From Calliphora vicina (Eukaryota; Arthropoda; Insecta; Diptera; Calliphoridae): a stretch of DNA of 64,000 bases. Each line of letters opens with the position of its first letter. Positions within the stretch are counted from its first letter, which is position 1. The stretch is from the NCBI RefSeq assembly GCF_958450345.1, contig NC_088781.1:78691797-78755796 (forward strand). The letters are read 5' to 3'. This document shows positions 52,990 to 64,000 of this stretch, one piece after another. The notes beneath the pieces were generated by a model, which was given only the letters and a program-made list of their open reading frames with translations, searched no databases and was not told the origin of the DNA. The position numbers were made by a program, and so were the translations under genes.

Positions 52990-55900
52990 TAGTTGGGGCG
53001 TATCTTCAACTGGTGCGGCGGGTACTGGTTGAAGGGGTGAGATCATTACTTGGTAGAAATGCTCGATTCAAGCGGTCGATGCTGATATCACTTTTACGCC
53101 CTCGGATGTGAATTGTATAATATTTGGCTGAACGTTTCAAAACTGCATAGGGACCATCGTACGGATGAGAAAGTGAAGGACGTATGGAGTCGTTGCGCAC
53201 AAAAACATGAGAGGCATGTTGAAGTTCTTTCGGAACGAACACTTGAGGTGTGGAGTGGTGAGCTGTGTCGGTTGGTTTGAGTTTTTGCATCGTTGCTCGG
53301 AACTCGGTGACGAAATCGGTGATAGGTGGGGCAATTCTTGTTTGCTGGAAAAACTCTCCTGGGACAGACAGTGTTGTACCGTAGACTAACTCTGCTAGCG
53401 AAGCGTTGAGGTCAGGTTTATAGGCGACTCGTAGTCCTAGCAGGATCGTTGGTTGGTGCTCTACCCATTTAGCCGGGTTGTGGCACAAAATGGCTGCTTT
53501 TAACGATCGGTGCCATCTCTTAATTATTCCATTTGACTGTGGATGGTATGGTGTAGTACGGAGATGTTTTGCACCGATTGTGTTTATTAGTTCTGCGAAA
53601 ACAGAGGACTAGAATTGACGACCTCGATCCGACGTTATTCGAGCCGGCACGCCAAATCTTGAAATCCACTGCGCTAATAGGGCTTTAACTACTGTCTCGG
53701 CTGACATGTCAGGTATTGGAATTGCTTCAGGCCATCGCGTAAAGCGGTCTACAATCGTAAGGCAGTATCGTTGTCCTTCACATAATGTGAACGGACCAAC
53801 GATGTCGATATTAATGTGTGCGAAACGTTCCTTCGGCGGTTCATATTTGCTAGGTGTTGACCGGGTATGTCGCTGAATTTTGGACCTTTGACATTGGACG
53901 CAATTTCGCACGAAGATCACACAGTCTTTTCGAACACAAGTCCAGCAAAATCTACCAGTAACCAATTTAGTGGTAGCTCGGACACCTGGATGTGATAGGT
54001 TGTGGACTGTAGCGAGGATCTGCTGCCGAAAATGTAAGAACGAATTCGTGACGTGGTCGTGTCGCAAACAAGTTGATCGTCGCAGTTTGGTACTGAAAAA
54101 TATTTGAATACGAGCGAATTCGATGGCCCATCGGAACGTTGAAGCATTCTTTGGAGAATTTCGTCGCTTTTTTGTGCAGCTGCAATTCGAGCATAGTCCA
54201 CGATAGTATTAATCGAATCGATTCGAGAAAGCGCGTCAGCTGTAACATTCGCTGAGCCCGGCATATGACGGATATCAGTAGAGAATTGGCTGATAAAATC
54301 GAGCTGCCGAATTCTTCAAGGTGATTCTCTTTCGAGTTTTTGCTGGAACGCAAAAATAAGGGGTCAATGGTCGGTCACGATGTAGCATTTTCTGCTTTCG
54401 ATCATGTACCGGAAATGTGCCACCGCTTGGTAAATAGCTGTAAGCTCTCGGTCGTACGTGGAGTACTTCTGCTATGTACTGGTTAACTTCTTCGAATAAA
54501 ACGCTAAAGGCGTTGTCGATTTTCTGGTGTAAAGCAGCTCCCACGGCATTGTCGGAGGCGTCGGCGAAAATTACCAACTCAGCTTCTGCTGCGGGATGTG
54601 CTAAAAGAGTAACATTGGCCAGCTCGGTTTTGCATCGTCCCAAAGCTTAAGTGGTCGGATTCCATTTTAAAGGCGTACGGTCGTTTTTTCTATTTCCGAT
54701 AATTAGCTGTTGTAACTGCATCTGGTATGAGACTGCGTGTGGTAGGAATTTTCTGTACAAATTTAGCATCGCCATAAATCTTTTTAACTCTTGAGCCACT
54801 TGAGGTTTCGGAAAGTCTCGGATAGCTGCCACTTTATCCGGTAACGGACGAATACCATCTGCATTAACTAAGTGACCGAGAAACTCTATCTCGCCTTTAC
54901 CAAACTTACATTTTTGCAAATTAACTGCAAGATTATTTTCGCGAAGACGAGTAAAAACTTCAGCAAGGATTCCATTTTAAAGGCGTACGGTCGTTTTTTC
55001 TATTTCCGATAATTAGCTGTTGTAACTGCATCTGGTATGAAACTGCGTGTGGTAGGAATTTTCTGTAGAAATTTAGCATCGCCATAAATCTTTTTAACTC
55101 TTGAGCCACTTGAGGTTTCGGAAAGTCTCTTATAGCTGCCACTTTATCCGGTAACGGACGAATACCATCTGCATTAACTAAGTGACCGAGAAACTCTAAC
55201 TCTAAGAAACTTCAGCAAGGATTCCATTTTAAAGGCGTACGGTCGTTTTTTCTATTTCCGATAATTAGCTGTTGTAACTGCATCTGGTATGAAACTGCGT
55301 GTGGTAGGAATTTTCTGTAGAAATTTAGCATCGCCATAAATCTTTTTAACTCTTGAGCCACTTGAGGTTTCGGAAAGTCTCTTATAGCTGCCACTTTATC
55401 CGGTAACGGACGAATACCATCTGCATTAACTAAGTGACCGAGAAACTCTATCTCGCCATTACCAAACTTACATTTTTTGCAAATTAACTGCAAGATTATT
55501 TTCGCGAAGACGAGTAAAAACGGGTGAAGACGATGCGACGCAGATGTCGTCGATGTACGGAAAGACGAAATTCAGGCCACGTAGCACTTCGTCGATGAGC
55601 CTCTGGAACGTTTGAGCAGCGTTGCATAACCCGAAGGTCATGAACTTAAACTCGTAACGGAGTGCTGATCGCCGTTTTTGAGACGTCCTCGGGATGAATC
55701 GGCACCTGAAGAAAAGCTTTTTGGAGGTCAACTTTAGAAAATATTTTCTTACCTCTCAAATTCGCTGTAAAATCCGTCAAGTACGGCAAGGGGTACCAAG
55801 CTAACCAAGTGCGTTTAAGGCTCGGTAGTCGCCGCACGGTCTCCACGTGCCATCCTTCTTTTTGACCAGGTGTAGTGGACTGGACCAGTTGCTGGTTGAT

Positions 55901-56400
55901 GGCTGGCAGATGACGATCTTTATCAAAAATCGAATTCAGTTTTAGCGGCTGCCAACTTTTCCGGTGAAAGACGACGGGGGCGACAAAAAACGGGTTGACC
56001 TGAAGTTTCAATCCTGTGGACAATGGAAGATTTCGTTCTCGAGCCGTACGGCGACAGTTTCATTATGTCAGGAAACTGCTGTATTACGTTCGCCAAGGGA
56101 TTACTTGCGTCAAAAGTCTTAATGACCGCTTCTGCGCTGTATGATGATGGTGTAAGTCTTGCCACAAGACCCGTTGAGTTGTCGATAAGGCGGCTGCGGC
56201 GCAGGTCGATAAGTAGGTCATAGTGCTTAATAAAATCAGAACCTATGATCGGCGAAGTGACGTCATCAACTACGAACGACCACTCGAAATCGAGGCGAAG
56301 GCCCAAGTCAAGCCTGGTACGTTTTTTTCCGATAACTCTGATGGGAGAACCGTTGGCGGCGTATAATGTAACAGCAGTACGTCAACTGATTTCGATGTTA
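52990..56400 (-). pseudogene. pol: pol of the second Ty3/gypsy element, broken and with a triplicated segment
   Basis: The protease end (SPIIGSDFIKHYDLLIDLRRSRL) is near 56250. RT has QPVFCRPRRLSPEKLAAAK, FSKVDLQKAFLQVPIHPEDV, FGLCNAAQTFQR and the catalytic FPYIDDI (about 55550). The RT connection region FLGHLVNADGIRPLPDKVAA occurs three times (about 55450, 55160 and 54860). RNase H fragments (VIFADASDNAVGAALHQKI) are near 54570. Integrase has an HHCC zinc domain (CVRNCVQC-like), a DDE core (HINIDIVGPF, then ITSDRG) and a GCPS-type end near 53010. At least eight frameshifts are present. Confidence 0.82.
54659..55520. repeat. Tandem triplication inside pol
   Basis: TCCATTTTAAAGGCGTACGG begins at 54661, 54971 and 55223, giving unit lengths of 310 and 252 bp. 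Units share nearly identical sequence through CTGCATTAACTAAGTGACCG. The middle unit lacks about 55 bp (ending AACTCTAAGAAACTTC instead of ATCTCGCC...). The duplication is internal to the RT-RNase H junction of a dead element. Confidence 0.92.
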
Positions 56401-56527
56401 GAAGCAGGACGGACACGCCGGCACCGCTGTCTATAAGGTAGTGTTTGTCCGAATATTTGTCTTTGACCTGTAGGCGAAAAACTTCGCACCTGGTGAGAGA
56501 GACTTCGCCACTGTCTCAATCAGAAGA

Positions 56528-57342
56528 CTAAGTTGAAGAGGTAGATATTACCGTGTTCACACGACGCGTCGCGACGTGGCTTATGTCTGCTAGGACTGCG
56601 GCATTTCTGGGCGTTGCGATCGTATTTCTTGTGATACCAGCATTCAATGTTATCGGCTGGTCGACTTCTCGAGCGTTGCGACGTCTGGTACGTGAATGAG
56701 ATCGTGATCGTGATGACAAATTTTGAAATTTTTTGGTTAAATCGTCGACGGCTGCTCGTAACGCATTGATCTCGCTCGTAGGTTGTGCTTGGACCCGATG
56801 AATTTGGTTTGGTGTCATGGCGTCAAGAACTGTATCGTAAATTTTTGTGAATTCAGCCGGGAAACCCGATGAGGCTGCAAACACAGGTTGTGCCATTTCA
56901 GGCAAACGTTTTGCCCAAAGCCCCTTTAAGGCTGCATCCCCAAAGTGTTTCCTGCGACACGCTTCATTTCGTAATAAAGCTCTGACTGCTTTTTGTCCCC
57001 TAGCGGAAGGTCAGATAGGAGGTTAAGCCTGCGCTACTCACTATCGGCAATATGCTCCATAATCTTCGCCTTGACATACTCGTACCTATCTGACTGGGGA
57101 AGCATTTGGATCACTTGGATGTTGGGGTCCAGAGCCGCTAGTACAGTTGCAGTCTTATGTCTATCCGCTGTTATGCCAGATGCTGTGAACCAGAAATCCA
57201 TCGTAGTGAACCATGCCTCGATGTTGCAGCTGGACATTTGAGGCACCTGCAATCTGGCATACACAACAGAGACGTTTGCGGCAGACGCCTGGGAGATTCC
57301 ACTATCTTCAGGGCCTAGTTGTCCGCTTTCATCTGTAGACAT
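56528..57342 (-). pseudogene. gag: gag of the second Ty3/gypsy element, broken
   Basis: The likely ATG at 57342 starts an acidic N-terminus, then PQMSSCNIEAWFTTMDFWF and the capsid-like segment to about 57034. A shifted frame follows, with LPEMAQPVFAASSGFPAEFT and an Arg/Ser-rich stretch (SSRSRSHSRTRRR near 56690), ending at 56528. The middle is deleted or frameshifted near 57030-56900. Confidence 0.75.
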
Positions 57343-59109
57343 CTCTTTTCTAACAGAGTACCTCGTGCGCTCGTGTAAAAAAAAAACAAAATGGCAGCAG
57401 GTGCACAAAAAATAAAAAAATGTCGAAGTTCGTCGAAATGTTTCAAAAAAACTTGGTACTTGTTGGCAACACCGACTAACCTTAGTGGTTCAAACCGTGA
57501 TGCTACATATATAAAACTATAGTTAAATATGAAATTTTGTCTTTCTATCATGATTGCAACCCGTGCCGACTTGCGATTTAATTTTGAGGTGCATTTACAA
57601 GGGGAAAAAAATGAAATTTTGTCAGTTTTTGTAAAAATTTTGCCATTAAATAATTACTTTTGCAATTTCATTTAAAAGAATCGATATGTGTACTTAATTG
57701 TCGTTCTAATAAGATATAAAACACAAAAATTGGTTAAAAAATGTTAAAGTTATTAGAAAATTGCCAGGCCATTAACGTGTCTCAGGCCACTAGAACAAGA
57801 AATGTAGGATCAAAATTAACATATTTTCAGAAATATTAAAATAAGAGCTTATTTTTACTTAAAATATATCCATGTTTACTTGTATATGAGTTTTTGTCTT
57901 CGTAGGATACCGTTAACCTATTCGCAGGTATGACCAAAAACAATTATTTTTTTTTAACTGCCGTTAAAGTTTCAAAACTCCAAATTCAAATTTTTATAAA
58001 TTTTGTTAAACAAATTTCAGAATGTGTTGATCATCACTTGGGGATTTATTTTCAACATAATAGGGAATAAAAATGTGAAAAAATTATGTCAATACCTCCT
58101 ATAGTTTTTCCGTACCTGCGATTTAAATTTTGCGGTTTTCTAGAAAAACTAATTTTTTGGCCATATTTTGGCGAATGAGCCAAATTTCCTAACTGTTATG
58201 ATTTTTAAGTAAAAGCTATTCAGAATATTATGGTCCAAGCAATTCTAAATATAGTCTGAAAGTTTTACTAAAATCGGAAAACGTCAACCCTTAAATCGAG
58301 AAGGTCAAAGGTCAAATTTTTCAATATTTGGAATTTCCCATGGAAAAATAGCGAAATGTTATATATTTTTGGGCCGATTTTGATAAAACTTAAGAAAAAT
58401 ATAACATGAAGTCTAGTATTTATAATAACAGCACAAAAATTAAAATTAACCCTTAATAGCACTTGGGGTTAACATTACCCCAAACTTCTAAAACCATTAA
58501 AAAATAGTCAATTTCAATAGTGCTGATGAAAATTTGATTTTTATAGGAAACAAACTTTAAAATATTGTGTTGTGTATTAGAAAATAGTATTACGAAGCCA
58601 TTTTGAAAATTTGTCACAATTTTGTTCAATGGCAACACATTTTTCAAACGGCAAAATATTGTATTTATACCTGATTTTTGCTTTAATAACGTAATTAATA
58701 TTTTATTGAGGATTTTTGAATAATAAAATTGATTTTAAACCTTTAGTGTACTTTTGATTTATTAAATTTAAAAAATAATTTGAATGATTGACTTTACTTA
58801 ACTCTGAAAATCATTAAAGTTGGCACCATTCATATCGAATGTGTTTTTCGTGATTTTAAAAGTTGAGTGTCTTTTTAACCCCAAGTGCTATTAAGGGTTA
58901 ATTTTAATTTTTGTGCTGTTATTATAAATACTGGACATCATGTTATACTTTTCTTGAGTTTCATGAAAATCGGACCAAAAATATATAACATTTCGCTATT
59001 TTTCCATGAGAAATTCCAAATATTGAAATATTTGAACTTTGACCTTCTCGATTTAAGGGTTGACGTTTTCCGATTTTAGTAAAACTTTGAGACTATATTG
59101 AAACAAAAA

Positions 59110-62100
59110 CGAACTCGAATATTTGTTAACAAATTGATGTAATGCTGGTTTCTGAAACTCATTTGACGTCCAGAAGTTCATTTCGAATAAATGGATATGT
59201 AATATATGACACCAAAGATCCCAGAGGTAGAGCATGCGGAGGCTCGGCAATTTTAATAAAAGCTCGAATCAAGCACTACTTAATGTGTGATCTTTGCGAA
59301 GATTATCTTCAAGCTACTACAATCTGACTTGAAGATTTTCATCGAAAATTAGTGATTTCATCGATATACTCACCCCCTAGATTTTCAATTACAGAAAGTC
59401 AATATAATAGATTTTTTAAATCACTAGGCCCCCTTTTCCTGGCTGCTGGCGATTATAATGCTAAGCACACATTCTGGGGATCACGACTGATTACCCCTAA
59501 AGGTCGTGTTTTGTTTGATACAATTTCTAAAATGGGTTTGAATGTAATTTCGAGCGGCCAACCTACCTACTGGCCTACTCGAAATGCCGGATGTTATTGA
59601 TTTTAGCGTAATGAAAAATATCCCTGGAGAAATGATTCAAGTTGAATCCTCGATGGAACTATCTTCAGATCACTCACCCACTATTGTTACTTTATTGAGC
59701 CCCCGAGAAATTGTATCCCCGACTGGTAATTTAGCGATGACAGGCACAAGAATTGATTGGTTCAAATATAAAAAATACCTCAGTACACATTGCTCGGAAA
59801 ACATACCGCTAAGAACACCAGAAAACATCGATCACTCTCTTATCAATTTCGATAAAAATCTCAAACTGGCTGCTCAACATGTTACCCAAACCCCCCGACA
59901 AATCAGATATAATAGAATTTATTCTGCAGATGTCGAACGGCTCTTAAATGAAAAAAGAAGAGTTCGAAGAGAGTGGCAATTGCACAGATCCCCCAACTCA
60001 AATCGAAGCTTAAATATTGTATAAAAAGACTTAAAAAGCTCTTGGAATTTCGAAAAATGGAATCATTGAATAAATATTTAGAAAGCCTGGACGCAACCCC
60101 GCAATCGGATTACTCATTATGGCGAGCAACAAAGTCTTAAAAGACCTGTCATATGTAAGCCCCCCTTGCGAAATTCAAGTGGTGGTTGGGCAAGAAATGA
60201 TACTGAAAAAGGGAATCTGTTTGTTAATCATTTGAAAAACGTATTTACACCGAACACATCAAATGAAGAAATTGAGTCGCCACCTGTTGGAGCAGTCGTA
60301 CCCCTACGTTTTGAGATTCGGGAGATCGAAAAGGCTATTGTTGATTTAAACTACAAGAAAGCACCTCCCAGCAAAAATTTTGTGAATTTTTGTAATGACA
60401 ACTAGTTATTTCATGCATTCTTTTGTAAGGAGTGGTGGTTACGCAGCACATTATTTTATTTACTAGAATAAGTACTTATTTTTATGCAGGTTGGTAATGA
60501 ACTTTTGCATTTAGCACAACTATCTAGTGTGTTTGACTGGAAAACGGGAGGTTAGTGGTTCGCCACCTGTCAAAGCCATCAATTTTTTTGTTCATATCAT
60601 ATTCATTTATATGTTGATGTTAAAACTATTGTTAACTTCCAATAAAATAACTCGTACATGGAGCAGTGAGTTAGCAGCTTGACTATCAAACACAAGCAAA
60701 TAATGTGACTGTTCGATTCCCACACAAGGCAATATTTTTTGTTTTTTTTTAGCTACATATTCTTGTTGTGAATTTACTACTTATTTCTCAACTGATTGTA
60801 AGTACATTTGTAAGCTTGACCCCTGAATTTTTTAAAAATCTCGAACAACGGTAAGTAGTGTTTCAGTCAAATAATAAGTAGTCATCGCTTTGCTCCAATT
60901 ATACTTGCTGGCTTACTAGGTAAGTAAAGTTTTTGCTGGGCTGGTATTGACAAAATCAGTAACAAGATGCTTATGGAGCTACCCCGGATAGCAATAAAAA
61001 TAATTCTTTTTATTTTTAATGCTATATTACGCCTTGAATATTATCCTCCAGAATGAAAGGTTTCACTGGTTACCATGATACCTAAGCCGGGAAAAGATCA
61101 CACAAAAGTAGAATCATACAGACCAATAAGCCTATTGTCTAATATATCAAAGCTATTTGAGAAGATACTCATGAACAAGTTGTACCCGATGTTAATTGAA
61201 AACAATTGTATTCCGAATCATCAATTTGGTTTTAGAAGAAAACACAGTACTATCGAACAAACCCATAGACTTGTAAATATTGTAAGAAAAGCATTTGAGG
61301 ATATGAAATATTGTTCCGCTCTCTTTATTGACATTTCTCAAGCGTTTGATAAAGTATGGCATGATGGTTTAATATACAAACTGAGTCAAAATTTACCCGC
61401 AAACACACATAAGCTATTGGAAAGCTATTTAACTGGTCGAACATTTAAGGTTAAAGAAGGAGACTTTTTAAGTAGTCCCCAACCCATTGAAGCTGGAGTC
61501 CCCCAAGGCAGTATCCTGGGACCCTTTTTATATTTGATATATTCGTCTGATATGCCAACTAACAATCGCAATCATACATCAACATTTGCTGATGATACTG
61601 CTATTCTAAGCATTCATGAAAACCCTCAAGAAGCGTCTCGTTACTTACAAAATCACATATTTGAATTAGAAAAATGGTTAAAACAATGGAAAATTAAAGT
61701 CAATGAGCAAAAATGTACCCATATAACATTTACATTGCGTAGAGAAGCATGTCCCCCTATTCATATCAATAACCAAACAATAATTCAACAATCGGAAGTG
61801 AAATACCTCGGAATACATCTCGATCGTCGCCTTACATGGAAAAGTCATATAGATGCAAAGTTGATTCAAATGAAATTGAAATCAATTCAAATTAATTGGC
61901 TTATTGTTACGCTTAGTTTAGATTGTAAACTTATACTTTACAACATGATCATAAAACCGATATGGTGTTATGGCATACAGCTATGGGGCACGGCCTCAGC
62001 GTCAAATGTTGAAAAGATCCAAAGACGCCAAAACAAGTTTTTAAGAATGATCACAGTTGCCCCCTGGTATATCAAAAACGCGAATATACACAAAGATCTA

Positions 62101-62280
62101 AACGTGCCCCTTGTAAAAACTGCGATCACGAAAAATTTAGAAAATATTTAAAAAAAACTTGAAATTCACCCAAACCCACTGGCCCGCAACATATTAAATA
62201 ACCGTGGCCACACTCGGTTAAGAAGGAGGGACACAGCAGACCTAATCCAAAGAATAGAAGGAAGAATGCCAATTTAATAA
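59110..62280 (+). pseudogene. Jockey-A3 ORF2, broken
   Basis: The endonuclease has SETHLTSRSSF, then a TGA nonsense at about 59326. GDYNAKHTFWGSR follows, and a deletion falls near 59578 in YWPT. The linker is shifted near 60020. The 574-bp insert occupies 60367-60940. RT is open from 61075 to 62151 and includes YRPISLLS, QFGFRRKHSTIEQ, DISQAFDKVWHDG, GVPQGSILGP, FADDTAI (about 61590) and YLGIHLDRRLTW. A frameshift near 62140 removes the normal C-terminus. RT motifs are intact but the protein cannot be made whole. Confidence 0.85.
60367..60940 (+). mobile_element. Inverted-repeat element with two tRNA-like modules (copy 2)
   Basis: Almost identical to 4902-5476 and at the same place in the LINE. 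CT lies on both sides (60365-60366 and 60941-60942). Two tandem tRNA-like modules lie on the + strand. Box B is GGTTCGCCACC at about 60556 in the first and GTTCGATTCC at about 60711 in the second. The first module also has a TTTGACTGGAAAACGGGAGG stretch like the anticodon and variable arm of a Ser-type tRNA. Confidence 0.75.
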
Positions 62281-63133
62281 AAGCTAAATGAATAAACAAT
62301 TTTTCGTCCGGCACTGAAGTACTTGTTGTTAGTTCATGAATGAAGATACAATAAATAAAAATAAAATTGAACAAAAAAAATATTTTAAATTACATGGACT
62401 ATTATATTCTGAATAGCTTTTACTTAAAAATCATAACAGTAAGGAAATTCGGCTCATTCCACAAAATATGGCCAAAAAACTAGTTCTTCTCGAAAATCGC
62501 AAAATTTAAATCGCAGGTACGGAAAAACTATAGGAGGTATTTACATAATTTTTCCACATTTTTATTCCCAACAATAAATCCCCAAGTGGTGATCAAAAAA
62601 TTCTGAAATTTGTTTAACAAAATTTTTAAAAATTTGAAATTGGAGTTTTGAAACTGCCGTTAAAAATAATATTTTTTTTGGTCATACCTGCGAATACGTT
62701 AACGGTATCCTACGAAGACAAACACTCATATACAAGTAAATATGTATATATTTTAAGTAAAAATTAGCTCTTATTTTAATATTTCTCAAAATATGTTTAT
62801 TTTGTTCCTACGTTTCTTGTTCTAGTGGCCTGAGACACGTTAATGGCCTGGCGATTTTTTAATAACTTTAACATTATTTAACCAATTTTTGTGTTTTATA
62901 TCTTATTAGAACGATAATTATGTACACATATCGATTCTTTTTTTTTAAATTAAATTGCAAAAGTAATTATTTAATGGCAAAATTTTTACAAAAACTGAAA
63001 AAATTGCATTTTTTCTCCTTGAAAATGCAACACAAAACTAAATCGCAAGTCGCACGGGTTGCAATCATGATAGAAAGACAAAATTTCATATTTAACTATA
63101 GTTTTATATATATAAAAAAATTAGAGGGTATGC

Positions 63134-64000
63134 GTTCCGAAATTCCATATCAGATGATAATGATCATATCAGAGTAAGTCCCGAGGACGTTCGAATAGTT
63201 ATCAAAAATAACATAAATACAAAAAAATCTCCAGGATATGACAAAATTACGCCATCCATAATTAAAAATCTACCGAATATAGCTACAATCGTGCTATCTG
63301 TATTGTTTTCTGCGATCATTCCCAACAAATTGGAAAATTGCTCAGATCATAATGTTACCTAAACCAGGAAAAGATTTAACAATGCCGTCTTCATACATAC
63401 CTATAAGTCTACTGCCATGCATATCAAAGTTATTTGAGAAAATGTAAAATTATGCCATACTTAAATAACCAAAATATTATCCCAGTTAATCAATTTGGTT
63501 TTCGTGAACAACATGGAACCATCGAACAAGTTAATCGATTGACTGGAGAGATTAGAAAATCTTTTAAAAACAAAAAATACGGCTGTGCTATCTTTTTGGA
63601 CATCGCCCAGGCCTTCGACAAGGTGTGGCATAAGGGGTTAATTCACAAAATTAAGTGTCTACTGCCACCAAGTACGCATCGATTGCTGGAGTCATACATG
63701 TCAGACCGAGTTTTTAGAGTGAAATATTGCGATTATGTAACAGGAAATTATGAAATTAAAGCTGGTGTTCCACAGGGAAGTGTTCTCGGACCAACACTTT
63801 ATTTGATATATACTTCTGACTTGCCTGTGTGTGATGGACTTACCATAGCAACATTCGCTGATGATACGGCAATACATAGCTCACATGCACATCCGCAGGT
63901 AGCTTCTACGAAATTGGCCAATTATCTGAGACTCGTGGAGATATGGTTGAATAATTGGAGAATACGAGTAAATGAACTCAAAAGTAAACACATCACATTT
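63134..64000 (+). pseudogene. Jockey-E LINE (ORF2 RT part), broken, continues past the window
   Basis: The + strand encodes RT of the Jockey-D family. It has KKSPGYDKITPSII, then a deletion of about 17 bp near 63315, and PISLLPCISKLFEK. A frameshift follows near 63443, then QFGFREQHGTIEQ, LDIAQAFDKVWHKG, AGVPQGSVLGPTLY and FADDTAI (about 63855). The sequence runs off the window at 64000. It begins at the outer end of the fold-back element, so the two are in contact. It is cleaner than Jockey-D, with two visible lesions. Confidence 0.85.

Larger units (their letters stand above)
52784..57507 (-). mobile_element. Second Ty3/gypsy LTR retrotransposon, no env, defective
   Basis: The - strand order is LTR stub (57451-57507), gag (57342-56528), protease, RT, RNase H, integrase (to about 53000) and LTR stub (52784-52840). 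The two stubs share about 57 bp starting TGTRGCATCAC. Beyond that they diverge, so the LTRs are truncated or rearranged. A purine tract (CAGCGGGGGGATTGC) precedes the 3' stub. Many frameshifts and a triplicated segment show that it is dead. The pol style (QPVFCRPRRLSPEKL, FGLCNAAQTFQRLIDEVL) is that of an env-less insect Ty3/gypsy lineage, possibly CsRn1/Kabuki-like; the clade call is tentative. Confidence 0.8.
59096..62379 (+). mobile_element. Jockey-A3 LINE copy, 5'-truncated, inside the fold-back arm
   Basis: The 5' end starts within the endonuclease region at AACAAAAACGAACTCGAATA. The 3' end is the A-rich tail near 62375. The fold-back left arm serves as an empty-site reference: the right arm breaks after GACTATATT and resumes near ATGGACTATTATATTCTGAA. 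Short AT-rich flanks may be a target duplication. It has the same 574-bp inverted-repeat insertion and the same small RT deletion as Jockey-A1. Confidence 0.85.
57508..63133. mobile_element. Large fold-back element (about 1-kb arms) containing Jockey-A3
   Basis: The left arm 57508-58472 is the inverted copy of 58875-59095 plus 62380-63133, which is one right arm split by a LINE. The innermost bases are TTAACCCTTAATAGCAC / GTGCTATTAAGGGTTAA; outer blocks include TCTCAGGCCACTAGAACAAG. The loop is about 400 bp and non-coding. The left outer end is cut by the LTR stub at 57507. The right outer end reads TATATATAAAAAAATTAGAG. A further copy of the arm is scattered at 50.1 and 52.1 kb. No transposase is recognised. 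Confidence 0.8.

Noticed and set aside
58268..59079. Two nearly identical 64-codon frames on opposite strands
   Set aside because: They are the two arms of the fold-back element and so necessarily encode the same peptide; no functional motif.
1..64000. CRISPR array or bacterial operon features
   Set aside because: The sequence is clearly eukaryotic (spliced exon, LINEs, LTR elements). Repeats found are tandem or inverted transposon repeats without spacer structure.

Overview
The window looks like a transposon-packed stretch of an insect nuclear genome, most likely a higher (brachyceran) fly. It is very AT-rich. Jockey-clade LINEs, an errantivirus-like gypsy element with env, and hAT, piggyBac, PIF/Harbinger and TA-duplicating MITEs all fit Diptera. 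The only host coding sequence I can support is one exon (48838-49408, + strand) of a kinesin-4/KIF21-type motor, the family of Drosophila Klp31E. No other exon of that gene is visible, so nearly everything else is plausibly its introns.

Layout. 1-3.5 kb: a non-autonomous hAT with a clean 8-bp target duplication, TAGTGG-rich repeats, a MITE and a LINE scrap. 3.5-8.6 kb: Jockey-A1 (- strand), nearly full length but broken, with a 575-bp inverted-repeat element inside ORF2. 9.9-11.2 kb: a hairpin and a hAT scrap. 11.7-14.5 kb: Jockey-A2, the copy that keeps the empty site. 16.4-18.5 kb: Jockey-D. 18.5-37 kb: a nested stack. Jockey-B (- strand) is split by a piggyBac-type MITE, by a gypsy/errantivirus provirus and by a 5.4-kb element with roughly 0.94-kb terminal inverted repeats and a nearly intact transposase. 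The provirus is split by Jockey-C, which has two open ORFs. The 5.4-kb element carries a hAT MITE. 36.9-42.2 kb: a PIF/Harbinger element (transposase plus Myb-like gene), broken by further MITEs. 42-48.8 kb: mostly unassigned AT-rich sequence with repeat fragments. 48.8-49.4 kb: the kinesin exon. 49.7-52.8 kb: a GC-rich palindrome, a second inverted-repeat element with a tRNA-like module, and tandem repeats. 52.8-57.5 kb: a second Ty3/gypsy element whose pol holds a triplicated segment. 57.5-63.1 kb: a foldback element whose right arm holds Jockey-A3. 63.1 kb to the end: Jockey-E, running off the window.

How the parts relate. These are independent mobile elements and not a pathway; their nesting gives relative ages. 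The youngest layer is probably Jockey-C, which is full length, has a 13-bp target duplication and keeps open ORFs. It sits in a provirus whose two LTRs are identical apart from one 74-bp indel. The least conventional items are a family of inverted-repeat elements that carry tRNA-like (Pol III box B) modules, two defective Jockey-A copies that share one such insertion, and a long-TIR transposon whose arms contain a repeated subterminal motif. Coordinates of element edges are firm where target duplications or an empty site exist, and approximate elsewhere.
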